A program made the position numbers and the translations under genes. Below are positions 18,671 through 27,916 of a DNA stretch of 64,000 bases, one piece after another; positions within the stretch are counted from its first letter, which is position 1, and each line of letters begins with the position of its first letter. A model generated the notes under the pieces. The model ran no database searches and had not been told where the DNA came from. It was given only the letters and a program-made list of their open reading frames with translations. Source of the DNA: Mesostigma viride. Taxonomy: Eukaryota > Streptophyta > Mesostigmatophyceae > Mesostigmatales > Mesostigmataceae. The stretch is taken from assembly GCA_009746045.1 (NCBI GenBank), contig RPFO01000164.1, forward strand, positions 1,573,899-1,637,898. The letters are read 5' to 3'.

Positions 18671-21600
18671 ATGTGGAATATCGTATTAAGCGAAGAAAAC
18701 AATGATGCCTGTTTGAGCGGCCCAAACTGCATCGTTGTCTCGCAGGACGCCCTTGACTGTGTCGTATTTCATTCTATGGAAAGACAATGGAGTTTTGCGG
18801 ATATAAAGAAAAAGTTAGAAGGGAAGCCCGAGCTTTATGACATCTTTAAGCCGTTAGGCAGCAGTACGCCCTTCTCCATTGGCATTTCTATTAACCGTGG
18901 AACTCCAGGGTAACCAGACTCTTTATTAAAACAATAAGTAGAGCACATCGGGAAGTGGCCCTCAACTGGCCATCCTTACCCATGGGAACACTTTATGTCC
19001 AAAAAGGCTAGCCTTACCCCCAAACAGGCAACACACAGGGAGGGCGGGGGGGAAAACAAAAGAGACCGCCATGAGCTAGGTGAGCAAGCTTTTATCGTGT
19101 TTCAAGGCCAACGGCTCTCTACCAACGGCCAGATCCGGCAACGGCCTCTAAACAGTTTTAGCCGTCAAGTTTTACTTCAGATATTGCCTGTTGCAAACCC
19201 GTCCGCAATCACAGATCTGCTAGGAGAACCTAGACGCAAAAATCCGTCGTCAAGGTACTCAGCACACCGTCAAGGTATGGGCCGCAACAATTAGGCCATA
19301 TCATCCGTAATACTCGTACACTAGAAGCCTAATCAACCTTATTACGATCACATCACCCAGCTCTATTTCACCTAGCATCAGCGGCTCCCCTTCCGTATCA
19401 CTATAAAGAAACTATGTTCAGAGAACCCCGATTCTATTAACCGTGGAACTCCAGGGTAACCAGACTCTTTATTAAAACAATAAGTAGAGCACATCGGGAA
19501 GTGGCCCTCAACTGGCCATCCTTACCCATGGGAACACTTTATGTCCAAAAAGGCTAGCCTTACCCTTACATCCCTCCCTGGCGACCCAAGCCAGGGGCAA
19601 AACAAAAACCGGTGGACGCATAAGACAAGAATGAAGGGAACTTAAGAGGAAGGCAGAGAAAAGACGCTCCGCCAAATGCGCGGGGGGCAGGCGGCGATAG
19701 CCCGAACCAGGGCGTCAGGAAGGGTGAGGGCCAAGCTCCGGTGCAATCCCACATAGTGGGCGACAGTTTTGCTGCTGCGCCAGCGACCCCGATGCTGAAT
19801 ATCAGCCATGCTGCGCTGCCGCAAAAAATCATAGGTAGCCCCCCCATGCCGCAGCCCGTGAATGGTAAACACCGTGTCGACCCCCAAAGCTTGCGTGGCC
19901 TGATGCCAAACCCGGCTGAACTGGGCATAATCGTAAGGGAACACCCGCTCCCAGGCCGCCTTGCCACGCATACAAGCCCGCAAGAGGGTCTCAGTCATGA
20001 CATCCTCGATCACCACAGACTGCACCTCCCCCTTAGCCGTCTTAGCTGACATCAACAACAAGGCGCCCCGCTGCGAACCCCGCAACCGAACATCAGGCTG
20101 CAAGCGCACATGGCCGACCAACAGGTTGAGCGCCTCCGATACCCGCAGGTATTGTTGGAAAATAACGATGACCATCATAGCCGCACGAGGCTGCCGCTGG
20201 AGCACCATAGTACAAGCAAGCGCAAACGCAGCCTCCCATGGAATGGGGGGGGGGCACGAGGGGGTGCCAACGTGCGCCAGCCAGCCAAAACACTTCGTGC
20301 CAAGGCCCAATCCCGCACCTCCCGGGGGAAGTACAAATTCAGGCCCATAAGCGCATTGACACACAACTGGCGGCTGTAACACCGTGAGTGCGCCCAAGCG
20401 ACATACTCGCAATAGTATTCCTCTATCGTCAAGCCGCGCAACAAGCTGCCAACCCGACCCCGCCGGCTCGCCCACCATGCGAAAAAGGACCTAAGACCCC
20501 GATGGTAAACCATCAAAGTAGCCGGCTTCACCTTGCCCTCAAGAAGGGTCAAGTAGCTAGCGCCAAGCCGAGGCCCGGGATTGGGATGAACACCCTCGCG
20601 AGTCAAATCGCGGACCCACCCGGCCACCGAGGCAGCCATGGAAAGCCCCCGCGAAGGCCCATCCGCAGGCTGAAGCTCACTTGGCGTCCAGACCCATTGT
20701 GAGCGGCTGCCGGTGACCAACGTAAGAGCGCACAACCGGCGGCATTGCTTGTTTAACCGGTAAGAAGAGGAACGCCCTTTAGCCAAGCAGCCCAAAGCGG
20801 CAGTGGAGTCCACTAACCTCACCACCCGCTTACCCCATGTTCCGAGGTTCCGGGCCGAGCGCTCCACCCCCTTCACAGCGGCCCGCACTTCCTTCTCGTT
20901 GATGTGCATGGTCGAATCGCGCCAGCGACTCTTGATCCCGACGCGCCATCGCCCGTGGATGATGGCTTTTTCCGCGGCCTTGGTCAAGGGTCTAGGCCCG
21001 GCATACATGGCCTCACCTGGGGTGAGGAGGGTTGGGTAACCCCGCACCTCCCGGGCCCGAGCTAATTCCGTCACCTCAGCTGGGGCCATCTCAGCGTAGA
21101 CAACCCCCTGCCCAAAACTAGACGCATCCGAGGCCACCACCACCGGAGCCAGGGCAGCCCCCCGGTCCACACGGAGCATGGGGGCCAACGCCATGGCACA
21201 CTCGAGCTCATCGCGCACACCTTGCCACAAAGGTCGCGTTCGCTGGCCCCACCCCTTGAGGTTGATGAACTTAAAACTCTGCTGCCATATGGACAAGCAA
21301 GTGCGGCTGAGCATCTGCAGCCACACCCACCGGCCCACGACGGCCGCCAGCGCCTCAGCGGTAGCGCGTCCCCTCTCGAGGAGTACACGAGTGTGCGCAA
21401 CCACAAGGGTGAGCTGCTTAGCTGTCGGCTCCAACACCCCATCCCGCCGGTGAACAACACCCAGAGCTTCTAGCTCGTCCTCCCCCTCCGGGCTAGCCAT
21501 GATCGTCTTGTCCTTGGAGGGCACAAGGTTGTTAGGCGCGTACCCGTCTTCAATAGCACTCGCGATTAAGCGATTCACCGCCTCGCACGTGCGCCCATTG

Positions 21601-24557
21601 CTGACCACCAGGTCATCAATAGTGATGGATACCATAGGGGCAGGGGGGTCCTCAAGGTCGATTTGCATCTCCCTCGTGCTCTCCTCCTTGTACTCGATGG
21701 CTAGGGCGGTTGGGTTACCCCATGCATTCCGAAGCACGGTCAGCTCCCCTACACTTGTGAGGCGGTTCACCTGCCGTCTAGGATCCAAAGCGCCCGTGGC
21801 ATAGAGGACCATCTCATGGATGGCTTCCCCTAGCGCTACAGCGTGGGAGTGCCCCATGGCCAGCACTTTCAGCACTGGCCACACCCTCCTCCGCCGCCCC
21901 GGCAGCCCGACATCGGTGGACCACACATCAGGTAGCCCTTGATAATCCCACCACCACTCCGGCACTTGGATGGTATAGTAATACGAGACCAGATCGCTCT
22001 TGGCCGTGTAGCACCGACCCTTGATATAGACCTCCGAGTATATGCCCAGGTGGGGTAACACCGTCTTAGGGGGGTCCACCCACAGTGCGTTCCCCAACTT
22101 CTTATTCACAATGAGCCTTAACTCCCCCACTCCTTTGGCCACCCCAAAACATCCGTCTACCCACTTTGGCCGCGTCTCTCGGAACTCCACCATCCCCACG
22201 TCCGCTGCCCTCCCCATCAACTTGCCCCACTCCGCCATGGTGCACCCTCGGCTGGGGGCAGGTACATTCCAATACCTCGCACTGGCAGCCACCTCCGGCT
22301 TGATGCAGTTGGCTTCGCTCGCGTACACCTCTCGCCAACTAGGTCGTAGCGCCAGCAAATCCAGCAGCTTCGCCTTTCCTGCCACCTCGCGCTTCGGCAG
22401 ACTCACCCGCTCCGCCACAAGTTGTTCATACTTATTACATTTCCCATAGATTAGATCACTTCCTTCTGCGGGGCCTGTCGCAACGCCGGTTACGCGGCGA
22501 CTGTACCACTCGCAGTGCTTCTTGACCCTTTTCAGGGCCTCCGCCGTTCCTCTGGAGCACGCGCCTCCAGATTTAGGCGGAGGGTCTGCCCCCCCGTGCC
22601 ATAGCCAATTCAACCACGTAATCACCTTGTGTTGTAGAGTGAAGGTCCGGCGGCGGCGAGTTGCACGCTGGCGTCTGCGTGCTGACCTCACTCTCCCCCA
22701 CGTAGTGCTTAGAGGCATTGTAGGAAGAGGCAGTGGGAAGGGGGAGCGGTTTACCCTTTCGGTGTTTACTTGGTTTGCTGGGCCTTGCCCAGCTTCTCCA
22801 TCATCGTGGCGCTTTGCAGGGCCATCTTCATGGCCGGGTTGCTCACCAAGGAGGCATCTTCCTTGAGAGCAAGGAGGTGGCCAGCCACCTTCCACCCTCC
22901 TGACCCCTGGCTCTCCACTAGGAGCATGGCTGCCACCACCCTCATGAGATACTCTACCCCAGCCAACTCCCCGGCTGCCGGCCCCAACTCCTTGAAGAGT
23001 GTGTCCATGGCCAGGGCGATGTTCATGACCACCTTCCTGCTTTCCTGGTTCCTCCACCCCCCTTGGCGAGTAGCCATGATCCAACTCTTTATCCCCCCTC
23101 CATTGTCGTTGGCATCCTCGAGCACCTCGGGGAGCACTCTCTCTTGCACCCTCCAATTCACCACTTGTGCTCGAGTGGGCAGCGTCACCCCTTTGGTCTT
23201 TTTCGGCTTCCTGGAAGCCCCATCTGCCCCGGCCAGCGCATCCTTCAATTTCGTCAGGAAATCCTCTTCCTCGGACTCCTCCTCCTCCTCCTCTTCTTTG
23301 CCCGCCTGCCCCTGCTTGCCAATAATAGCCGCCAGCTCCAAGAGCTGCTCCCTCACATCCCCCGCGGCCTTTCCCTTGCTCGGGGCTGGGCTTCCGACTT
23401 TTTTCGTCCCCTTTTTCGCCCCTTTCGTGGGCCGGCGTGGTGGCTGCATCTCCTCTTCGTCCGAGTCCGCCAAGTCCCGGGCGCTTTGGAGGGCTGCCAC
23501 TAGCGCTTCGTTTGGGTCCGCTGCTGCCAGAATTTCAGGCCCGTCCACGTGGTCGACCAGCAGTCCAACGACGGACTCCAGCTGGGCCGCAGACCACCGG
23601 CTGACAGTAGTTACCCAGTCGGTCCCGAGGACCGCCTCAAAGGCAGCGCACACTTCAGGCAGGCCCGAGCAAGTGGAGAGCTCCTGATGGAGCCTTTTCT
23701 TCTGCGTCGGCCAGCCTAGTCGGCCCTTTCCCGTCTGTTTAGTAGCTGTCGGCACCTCGGGATTAGCTTTCGGTAATTGCTTCCCAGCACCTGTCGAACC
23801 TGGCTTCCGCCCGGGCTTCGGCATCCCAGCCGCTTTGCAGAAAGGAATTCCGGGCGTCAGCTACGCTGCCCCTGACCCCTGTCGCCGCCTTCGTTAAAAC
23901 AAAAGAGACCGCCATGAGCTAGGTGAGCAAGCTTTTATCGTGTTTCAAGGCCAACGGCTCTCTACCAACGGCCAGATCCGGCAACGGCCTCTAAACAGTT
24001 TTAGCCGTCAAGTTTTACTTCAGATATTGCCTGTTGCAAACCCGTCCGCAATCACAGATCTGCTAGGAGAACCTAGACGCAAAAATCCGTCGTCAAGGTA
24101 CTCAGCACACCGTCAAGGTATGGGCCGCAACAATTAGGCCATATCATCCGTAATACTCGTACACTAGAAGCCTAATCAACCTTATTACGATCACATCACC
24201 CAGCTCTATTTCACCTAGCATCAGCGGCTCCCCTTCCGTATCACTATAAAGAAACTCTGTTCAGAGAACCCCGATTACTTTGCAAATCCCGAAAAGGGTA
24301 AAAACCATTTGGCAAGCAAGGTCCTGTCACGCACGATCAACGGAGACGTTTTGTTCATTAAGACGATTGATGATGGAGACACGCCTACAAAGGTGAACTC
24401 GATCTCTCCGGAAGAGTTTAACTTGGCAATACATTTACCCTGCGACGTGTGGATCGAGTTATTGTGCCAAGAGTCGCCCCGACAGTTCCGGGTCATGTGC
24501 AGGGCGTGCGGGAAGCCATATTGGTCCGCCTCGGGAGAAGAAGTGTGCAAGTGTTGA
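18671..24557 (+). CDS. Unrecognised viral gene split by a PAT-type retrotransposon
   Basis: Two pieces, 18671-18887 and 24277-24557, form one open frame of 165 residues when the intervening element (18888-24276) is removed; 498 bases is an exact multiple of three. The first piece starts MWNIVLSEENND and the second ends with Cys residues (CRACG, then CKC) that may bind zinc. As it stands the first piece runs into the element and stops at 18911. No family is recognised. The clean frame means that the insertion is recent relative to viral gene decay. Expression of the intact protein is not expected unless the element is spliced or excised. Confidence 0.75.
18888..19018. repeat. Terminal split direct repeat A (element 1)
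   Basis: Begins CTATTAACCGTGGAACTCC and is nearly identical to 19434-19566. In the minus-strand element this is the outermost 3' repeat. Confidence 0.85.
19053..19433. repeat. Internal split direct repeat B (element 1)
   Basis: Starts AACAAAAGAGACCGCCATG and ends GAGAACCCCGATT. It matches 23893-24276 almost base for base. The short piece 19019-19052 before it is unique. Confidence 0.85.
19434..19566. repeat. Internal split direct repeat A (element 1)
   Basis: Second copy of repeat A, next to the end of the recombinase gene. It runs from CTATTAACCGTGG to GGCTAGCCTTACCC. Confidence 0.85.
19642..20478 (-). CDS. Retrotransposon tyrosine recombinase (element 1)
   Basis: Integrase that replaces the DDE integrase in DIRS-order elements. 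The catalytic residues of the tyrosine recombinase family are visible: Arg in YLRVSEAL, H-x-x-R in HGLRHGGATYDF, then HRGRW and the nucleophile Tyr in AHYVGLHR. The N-terminal core-binding part (YHRGLRSFFAWW and following) is encoded at the end of the reverse transcriptase frame. A run of ten G (20244-20253 on the plus strand) separates the two frames, and the same run is in element 2. So the protein is probably made by frameshifting, or both copies share a homopolymer change. The useful part of this frame begins at about 20250. Confidence 0.85.
   Translation of the reverse strand: MVGEPAGSGWQLVARLDDRGILLRVCRLGALTVLQPPVVCQCAYGPEFVLPPGGAGLGLGTKCFGWLAHVGTPSCPPPIPWEAAFALACTMVLQRQPRAAMMVIVIFQQYLRVSEALNLLVGHVRLQPDVRLRGSQRGALLLMSAKTAKGEVQSVVIEDVMTETLLRACMRGKAAWERVFPYDYAQFSRVWHQATQALGVDTVFTIHGLRHGGATYDFLRQRSMADIQHRGRWRSSKTVAHYVGLHRSLALTLPDALVRAIAACPPRIWRSVFSLPSS
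20175..22718 (-). CDS. Reverse transcriptase - RNase H polyprotein (element 1)
   Basis: 847 residues from MPLSTTWGRV. The reverse transcriptase has CYTAKSDLVSYYY (motif A) and VSITIDDLVV with the catalytic Asp pair (motif C). RNase H follows: APVVVASDASSFGQG, INEKEVRAAV, DSTAALGCLAKG and the PADGPSR end. Next comes a 2A-like motif (GVHPNPGP, about 20574-20606), and then the start of the recombinase. Upstream of 22718 the same frame is open over gag but looks non-coding. The gag stop is 47 bases before this start. Confidence 0.88.
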   Translation of the reverse strand: MPLSTTWGRVRSARRRQRATRRRRTFTLQHKVITWLNWLWHGGADPPPKSGGACSRGTAEALKRVKKHCEWYSRRVTGVATGPAEGSDLIYGKCNKYEQLVAERVSLPKREVAGKAKLLDLLALRPSWREVYASEANCIKPEVAASARYWNVPAPSRGCTMAEWGKLMGRAADVGMVEFRETRPKWVDGCFGVAKGVGELRLIVNKKLGNALWVDPPKTVLPHLGIYSEVYIKGRCYTAKSDLVSYYYTIQVPEWWWDYQGLPDVWSTDVGLPGRRRRVWPVLKVLAMGHSHAVALGEAIHEMVLYATGALDPRRQVNRLTSVGELTVLRNAWGNPTALAIEYKEESTREMQIDLEDPPAPMVSITIDDLVVSNGRTCEAVNRLIASAIEDGYAPNNLVPSKDKTIMASPEGEDELEALGVVHRRDGVLEPTAKQLTLVVAHTRVLLERGRATAEALAAVVGRWVWLQMLSRTCLSIWQQSFKFINLKGWGQRTRPLWQGVRDELECAMALAPMLRVDRGAALAPVVVASDASSFGQGVVYAEMAPAEVTELARAREVRGYPTLLTPGEAMYAGPRPLTKAAEKAIIHGRWRVGIKSRWRDSTMHINEKEVRAAVKGVERSARNLGTWGKRVVRLVDSTAALGCLAKGRSSSYRLNKQCRRLCALTLVTGSRSQWVWTPSELQPADGPSRGLSMAASVAGWVRDLTREGVHPNPGPRLGASYLTLLEGKVKPATLMVYHRGLRSFFAWWASRRGRVGSLLRGLTIEEYYCEYVAWAHSRCYSRQLCVNALMGLNLYFPREVRDWALARSVLAGWRTLAPPRAPPPFHGRLRLRLLVLWCSSGSLVRL
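22766..23824 (-). CDS. Gag-like protein of the retrotransposon (element 1)
   Basis: 352 residues, first gene of the element. The start is basic (MPKPGRKPGSTGAGK), followed by a helical part (QELSTCSGLPEVCAAFEAVL), a Pro/Lys stretch, an acidic run (KEEEEEEESEEEDF) and a helical C-terminus (GWKVAGHLLALKEDASL). There is no zinc knuckle. It is placed as gag by position, not by homology. Confidence 0.7.
   Translation of the reverse strand: MPKPGRKPGSTGAGKQLPKANPEVPTATKQTGKGRLGWPTQKKRLHQELSTCSGLPEVCAAFEAVLGTDWVTTVSRWSAAQLESVVGLLVDHVDGPEILAAADPNEALVAALQSARDLADSDEEEMQPPRRPTKGAKKGTKKVGSPAPSKGKAAGDVREQLLELAAIIGKQGQAGKEEEEEEESEEEDFLTKLKDALAGADGASRKPKKTKGVTLPTRAQVVNWRVQERVLPEVLEDANDNGGGIKSWIMATRQGGWRNQESRKVVMNIALAMDTLFKELGPAAGELAGVEYLMRVVAAMLLVESQGSGGWKVAGHLLALKEDASLVSNPAMKMALQSATMMEKLGKAQQTK
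23893..24276. repeat. 5' split direct repeat B (element 1)
   Basis: Upstream repeat of the minus-strand element, probably containing its promoter and transcript start. It ends at the viral target with the core TT (24275-24276). Confidence 0.85.
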
Positions 24558-24615
24558 GCGGCAAATGCGTCAGTTGAACTTTTTTTATTATTTAATGTAT
24601 TGTTAAAGGATCATC

Positions 24616-24810
24616 ATGAACATGCCTGGATTTTCCAATCAGGACCCCAACAACAACAAGGGGCGTGCTGTCAAGACAAGCATCAGCCCTGTTACGGCAC
24701 TGGCCATCTTAGCCGTTGCTGTTGGTGTTTATTTAATTTGGAATCGTGCCTCGTCTTCTCGCTCTTCGGGATCCATGCAGAGTAGATCAATGGGTAACCT
24801 CCTTGGCTAA
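24616..24810 (+). CDS. Small single-pass membrane protein
   Basis: 64 residues. A hydrophobic segment at about 24-43 (SPVTALAILAVAVGVYLIW) follows a polar start and precedes a Ser/Arg tail. It is similar in layout to small virion membrane proteins. It converges with the minus-strand gene ending at 24812 (1 base between). Confidence 0.6.
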   Translation: MNMPGFSNQDPNNNKGRAVKTSISPVTALAILAVAVGVYLIWNRASSSRSSGSMQSRSMGNLLG

Positions 24811-24811
24811 C

Positions 24812-25471
24812 CTACGAACTCTCCGCATTAACCAGGCAGGACTCTGTTTTTGCTGCCACGTCGTCTTGGTGGTTAGAGCCTTGACCCTCTGTCCCCTCTG
24901 TCACACTTGCCTTTCGCGCATCTCGGATGCGCATGTCATTGAACTGCCTTACCCTTTCCTGTTCTCTGTGGTAATTATCCATAATATTCTTCATTCGCTC
25001 ATCCACATACTCGTGCTTGATCTCGCCTCGAACATCGTCTGGCAACGGAAGGACCAGCCAGTTGTACATAGATACCACAAAAATGTCAAAGTTTGGGTCG
25101 TGTTTCATCAGCTCCTTTGCATGGTCCGAAGCCTTATCCGGAGTTTCAAACACTCCTCGCACTTTGAGAGCCATGTGGTTGCTTTGAGGGGGTACAACCA
25201 TGCTGACAACAGCATAGTTTTGCCCATTAACGTGCAGGTGTGGAGGGTCGGGCTGTGCCACCTGCACTGGCTTATCAGGTGCAGCAGTTGGTGCCTCACC
25301 TACAGATGCCTTGGTCTCGGTATCAACTCTGTCGTTGGTCTTTGTGTCCTGATCGTGCTTCTCCACCCACGCGGGCATCACGCCGGTGGCCTGAAACGAA
25401 GCGTGCTCGTCCTCTGTCAGCGCAATGGGAGCACCAACGCCCATGTTAACGAACTTACCACGACCCTCCAT
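24812..25471 (-). CDS. DUF5832-like giant-virus protein
   Basis: 219 residues. The central block YAVVSMVVPPQSNHMALKVR, then GVFETPDKASDHAKEL, FDIFVVSMYNWLVLPLP, fits a family common in giant viruses (recalled as DUF5832) in which a Gly-Val-Phe turn is followed by a helix and a Trp-Leu-Pro strand. The N-terminal 80 residues are Pro/Ala/Thr-rich and the C-terminus has a charged helix. The role is unknown; it may be a virion protein. Confidence 0.65.
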   Translation of the reverse strand: MEGRGKFVNMGVGAPIALTEDEHASFQATGVMPAWVEKHDQDTKTNDRVDTETKASVGEAPTAAPDKPVQVAQPDPPHLHVNGQNYAVVSMVVPPQSNHMALKVRGVFETPDKASDHAKELMKHDPNFDIFVVSMYNWLVLPLPDDVRGEIKHEYVDERMKNIMDNYHREQERVRQFNDMRIRDARKASVTEGTEGQGSNHQDDVAAKTESCLVNAESS

Positions 25472-25509
25472 GTCCCTTAAATCCTACACGTCAAAAATAG
25501 TCATCCATT

Positions 25510-26025
25510 TTAAGCGAACTCCCCTAGGATGTTCGAGCTATCTAAATGATCCGTAAACATGTTCCTGTTACATGAAGTGTACAGTGGATGAGACAACACG
25601 GAATTGTCAGGCTGCTCGTAGCCAAGGAACACTCGGGCATAACGCTCGTAGTCGGGCAAGCTCGAGTACACGCTGTTTTGTTTTCCGAGTCTCTGCGCCA
25701 CATCCCTGTTAATCGAGCCGACAACCTCCCATATCCCGCTATAGTTCTTGCTCTGCACTATTACCCGCTCCATGTAGGTGGCGTCACTTCTCATGTTATA
25801 CACCGAACGCACTGTCTGCGCCACCTCCTGGTCCGGCACGTCTACGCCCCAAGATGCCCTCACGCTGTCCTGTATGCGTGCAATGTTCTCCATGCTTAGC
25901 ACCTCGTGATATACGGGGTACATGTCCGCCGCAAAGGACGCATCCCCTGGCCTGGTTGGAGTAAGAGACAAACCTCCGTACAAACCTGAAACGTTGTTAA
26001 TGGGTACGTTCTGGACAGGATACAT
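25510..26025 (-). CDS. Unrecognised, virus-like protein
   Basis: 171 residues, MYPVQNVPINNVSGLYGG at the start. It has several Tyr-rich stretches and a helical part (SMENIARIQDSVRASWG). It resembles structural proteins in composition, but I cannot name a family. It lies between the DUF5832-like gene (38 bases downstream) and the resolvase, which is divergent from it with a 30-base gap between start codons. Confidence 0.6.
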   Translation of the reverse strand: MYPVQNVPINNVSGLYGGLSLTPTRPGDASFAADMYPVYHEVLSMENIARIQDSVRASWGVDVPDQEVAQTVRSVYNMRSDATYMERVIVQSKNYSGIWEVVGSINRDVAQRLGKQNSVYSSLPDYERYARVFLGYEQPDNSVLSHPLYTSCNRNMFTDHLDSSNILGEFA

Positions 26026-26055
26026 ATTATAGTAAGGTATTATATTAAATTGACA

Positions 26056-26664
26056 ATGATTGTGCTGAGCTTTGATGTGGGCATCACCAACTTAGCGTAC
26101 TGCGTGGTGAAATTGGCAGAGGGGCAGGGTAACGAGAACGCAAGAGGCCTCCCCTTTGAGATATTGGGGTGGGAAGTGATTGACCTCCGTGCGCGCACAC
26201 TGGACGAAGCGTGCAGAAATTTGCCAGCTGAACTCTACAAGCGCATAGACGTTGTCGGATGCGCAGACAGAGTTGTTATCGAAAGACAGACCAAGACCAG
26301 CGTGAAGATGAAGGTGATGAGCCATGCAATACAAGTGTTCTTTGAGACTCATCTCATTTACACGCCCCATTGTACGCCATTGTTGAAGCCCATGGCAATT
26401 CAGTTTTCTTCTCCATTGAAGAAATTGAAGATATATTCAGGTCCCGATATCGTATGCTCCATTCAAAACCCTTATCGCAGAAACAAAAGGGTGGCCATTG
26501 AGCAGACCCTTCAAATCCTGGAAAAGTATCCAGTGCACATGAATTTCTTCCACTCGCTGCCAAAGAAGGACGACGCCGCCGACGCGCTTCTTCACGCACT
26601 TGTTTGTCTATATGAACACTGGGTTAATTTGTCCACACCGGCAGCAACAGTTGTGGACCTGTAA
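26056..26664 (+). CDS. RuvC-like Holliday junction resolvase (poxvirus A22 type)
   Basis: RNase H-fold nuclease that cuts branched replication intermediates. Catalytic acidic residues are visible: Asp7 in SFDVGITNLAYC, Glu76 in VVIERQ, and Asp172/173/176 in KKDDAADALLHAL. The length of 202 residues is typical. I chose ATG 26056; the ATG six bases earlier in the frame is not present (TTG at 26050). It is followed by the YqaJ exonuclease gene on the same strand with a 26-base gap, a recombination pair. Confidence 0.93.
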   Translation: MIVLSFDVGITNLAYCVVKLAEGQGNENARGLPFEILGWEVIDLRARTLDEACRNLPAELYKRIDVVGCADRVVIERQTKTSVKMKVMSHAIQVFFETHLIYTPHCTPLLKPMAIQFSSPLKKLKIYSGPDIVCSIQNPYRRNKRVAIEQTLQILEKYPVHMNFFHSLPKKDDAADALLHALVCLYEHWVNLSTPAATVVDL

Positions 26665-26690
26665 GGTGCGTTCATACGTACCTAAAAATA

Positions 26691-27632
26691 ATGGGGCACT
26701 ATTATATCCCTACAATGGATGTCCCGGTTGATGACCTCCACCCAGCAGTGTTCGAGCTGTTTAAAATGAAGACAGCGCCGCAGAAGTCCCCCGAGTGGTA
26801 CGCAATACGCAACAGAATGTTGACGGCGTCCGACGTGGCAGCGGCTATCGGTGAGAATCCGTATGAATCGCCCGCCAAGCTTTTGAGGAAAAAGCTTGGC
26901 GACGATAGGTGCGTGTTCAAAGGGAATGCGGCGACAAGGCACGGGAACTTGAACGAGGAGATTGCGGCCAACGAGTATTCAAGGCGCACAGGGAAGCGAT
27001 GCTTTGAGTTTGGACTCGTACCGCATCCTCTCCACTCGTGGCTTGGTGGTAGCCCCGACCGCGTCACCGCTGACGGTGTTTTAGTGGAGATCAAATGTCC
27101 GCTGAAAAGAGACATCAAGCACGAAATACCGTCATACTATGTACCACAAGTCCAAGTTTTGATGGAGATATTGAACCTGGATGTGTGCCATTTTGTCCAG
27201 TTTCGCCCCGCTACAACGTGGGCTGATATGGAGTTTGACATTCTGGAGATCAAGCGCGACCGAAACTGGTTTCGCCACAAGCTACCACTGATGCAAAAGT
27301 TTCGTGACGATTGGGTTGAAGCTGTCGACAACGGTGGCTTGGAGCACCTCAAAACCAAAGGGATGTTTTACGTCTCTTCGTCCTCTGGAGAGGACGATGA
27401 CGATCCGACAACAAGTGTCAAGCGGAGACGCGTAGTTGAAGTGAATATTGACGCGGGATACCCGTTCATTGAAAAATCCGCCCCCCGCACTTTGCCGCCC
27501 CCCCACCAAGAGGTGGGTGTGGCGCAAACAGACACAAGCGAGCCTAGACGCGTCACCACGAGCGAATCCGTCGCCGAATGCGCGGATGTAAATCTGAGTA
27601 ATATTGATAAATTCAGTTTTATTGCATCGTAG
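26691..27632 (+). CDS. YqaJ/lambda-type exonuclease
   Basis: Viral recombinase-associated exonuclease. Conserved blocks: SPEWYAIRNRMLTASDVAAA (30s to 50s), HGNLNEE (84-90), GGSPDRV (119-125) and VEIKCPLK (132-139), which carry the Asp, Glu and Lys active-site residues of the PD-(D/E)XK fold, followed by YYVPQVQVLMEI. The last 80 residues are a polar tail without known domain. 313 residues, intact. Confidence 0.92.
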   Translation: MGHYYIPTMDVPVDDLHPAVFELFKMKTAPQKSPEWYAIRNRMLTASDVAAAIGENPYESPAKLLRKKLGDDRCVFKGNAATRHGNLNEEIAANEYSRRTGKRCFEFGLVPHPLHSWLGGSPDRVTADGVLVEIKCPLKRDIKHEIPSYYVPQVQVLMEILNLDVCHFVQFRPATTWADMEFDILEIKRDRNWFRHKLPLMQKFRDDWVEAVDNGGLEHLKTKGMFYVSSSSGEDDDDPTTSVKRRRVVEVNIDAGYPFIEKSAPRTLPPPHQEVGVAQTDTSEPRRVTTSESVAECADVNLSNIDKFSFIAS

Positions 27633-27637
27633 CCTTG

Positions 27638-27871
27638 TCATCTGTACATTCTCGAGTTGGCAACCACGAAGTCCTCAAAGGCGGCGAGTGTCACGTTTTG
27701 AAGGAGTGGATACCCACTTGACTCGCAATGCTCTTTCATTGACAGATAGAGGTTTAGGATTTCGTCCCTGTACATGCTCTGGAAATGGTCAGGCAGGTCC
27801 TGAATGGGGCGTGAGCAGCACCATTCGCAGCCATCACAATCCTCTGTCGGGCAGGCGTCCACGTGTGTCAT
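27638..27871 (-). CDS. Small Cys-rich protein
   Basis: 77 residues. The N-terminus has five closely spaced Cys (CPTEDCDGCEWCC), possibly zinc or disulfide. The rest is helical (MYRDEILNLYLSMKEHCE). It converges with the exonuclease gene 5 bases away. No family is recognised. Confidence 0.6.
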   Translation of the reverse strand: MTHVDACPTEDCDGCEWCCSRPIQDLPDHFQSMYRDEILNLYLSMKEHCESSGYPLLQNVTLAAFEDFVVANSRMYR

Positions 27872-27916
27872 GGCGTCAACGTTTCTTTTGTTCTTTTAAT
27901 GTGATGGTATGAAAAC

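Larger units (their letters stand above)
18888..24276 (-). mobile_element. PAT/Kangaroo-type tyrosine-recombinase retrotransposon, full length
   Basis: A 5.39-kb element of the DIRS order, oriented on the minus strand. It has the split direct repeat layout of PAT elements: repeat B (23893-24276), gag, reverse transcriptase with RNase H, tyrosine recombinase, then A (19434-19566), B (19053-19433) and A (18888-19018). The internal B-A junction carries the same TT core as the two outer junctions. There is no target site duplication beyond TT, as expected for tyrosine recombinase integration. A second copy with the same structure but opposite orientation is at 28732-32682. It interrupts a viral gene in frame. 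Confidence 0.88.

Noticed and set aside
22719-23156. N-terminal 146 residues of the long reverse transcriptase frame
   Set aside because: It lies over gag in another frame and is rich in Gly, Arg and Pro; the protein probably starts at 22718.
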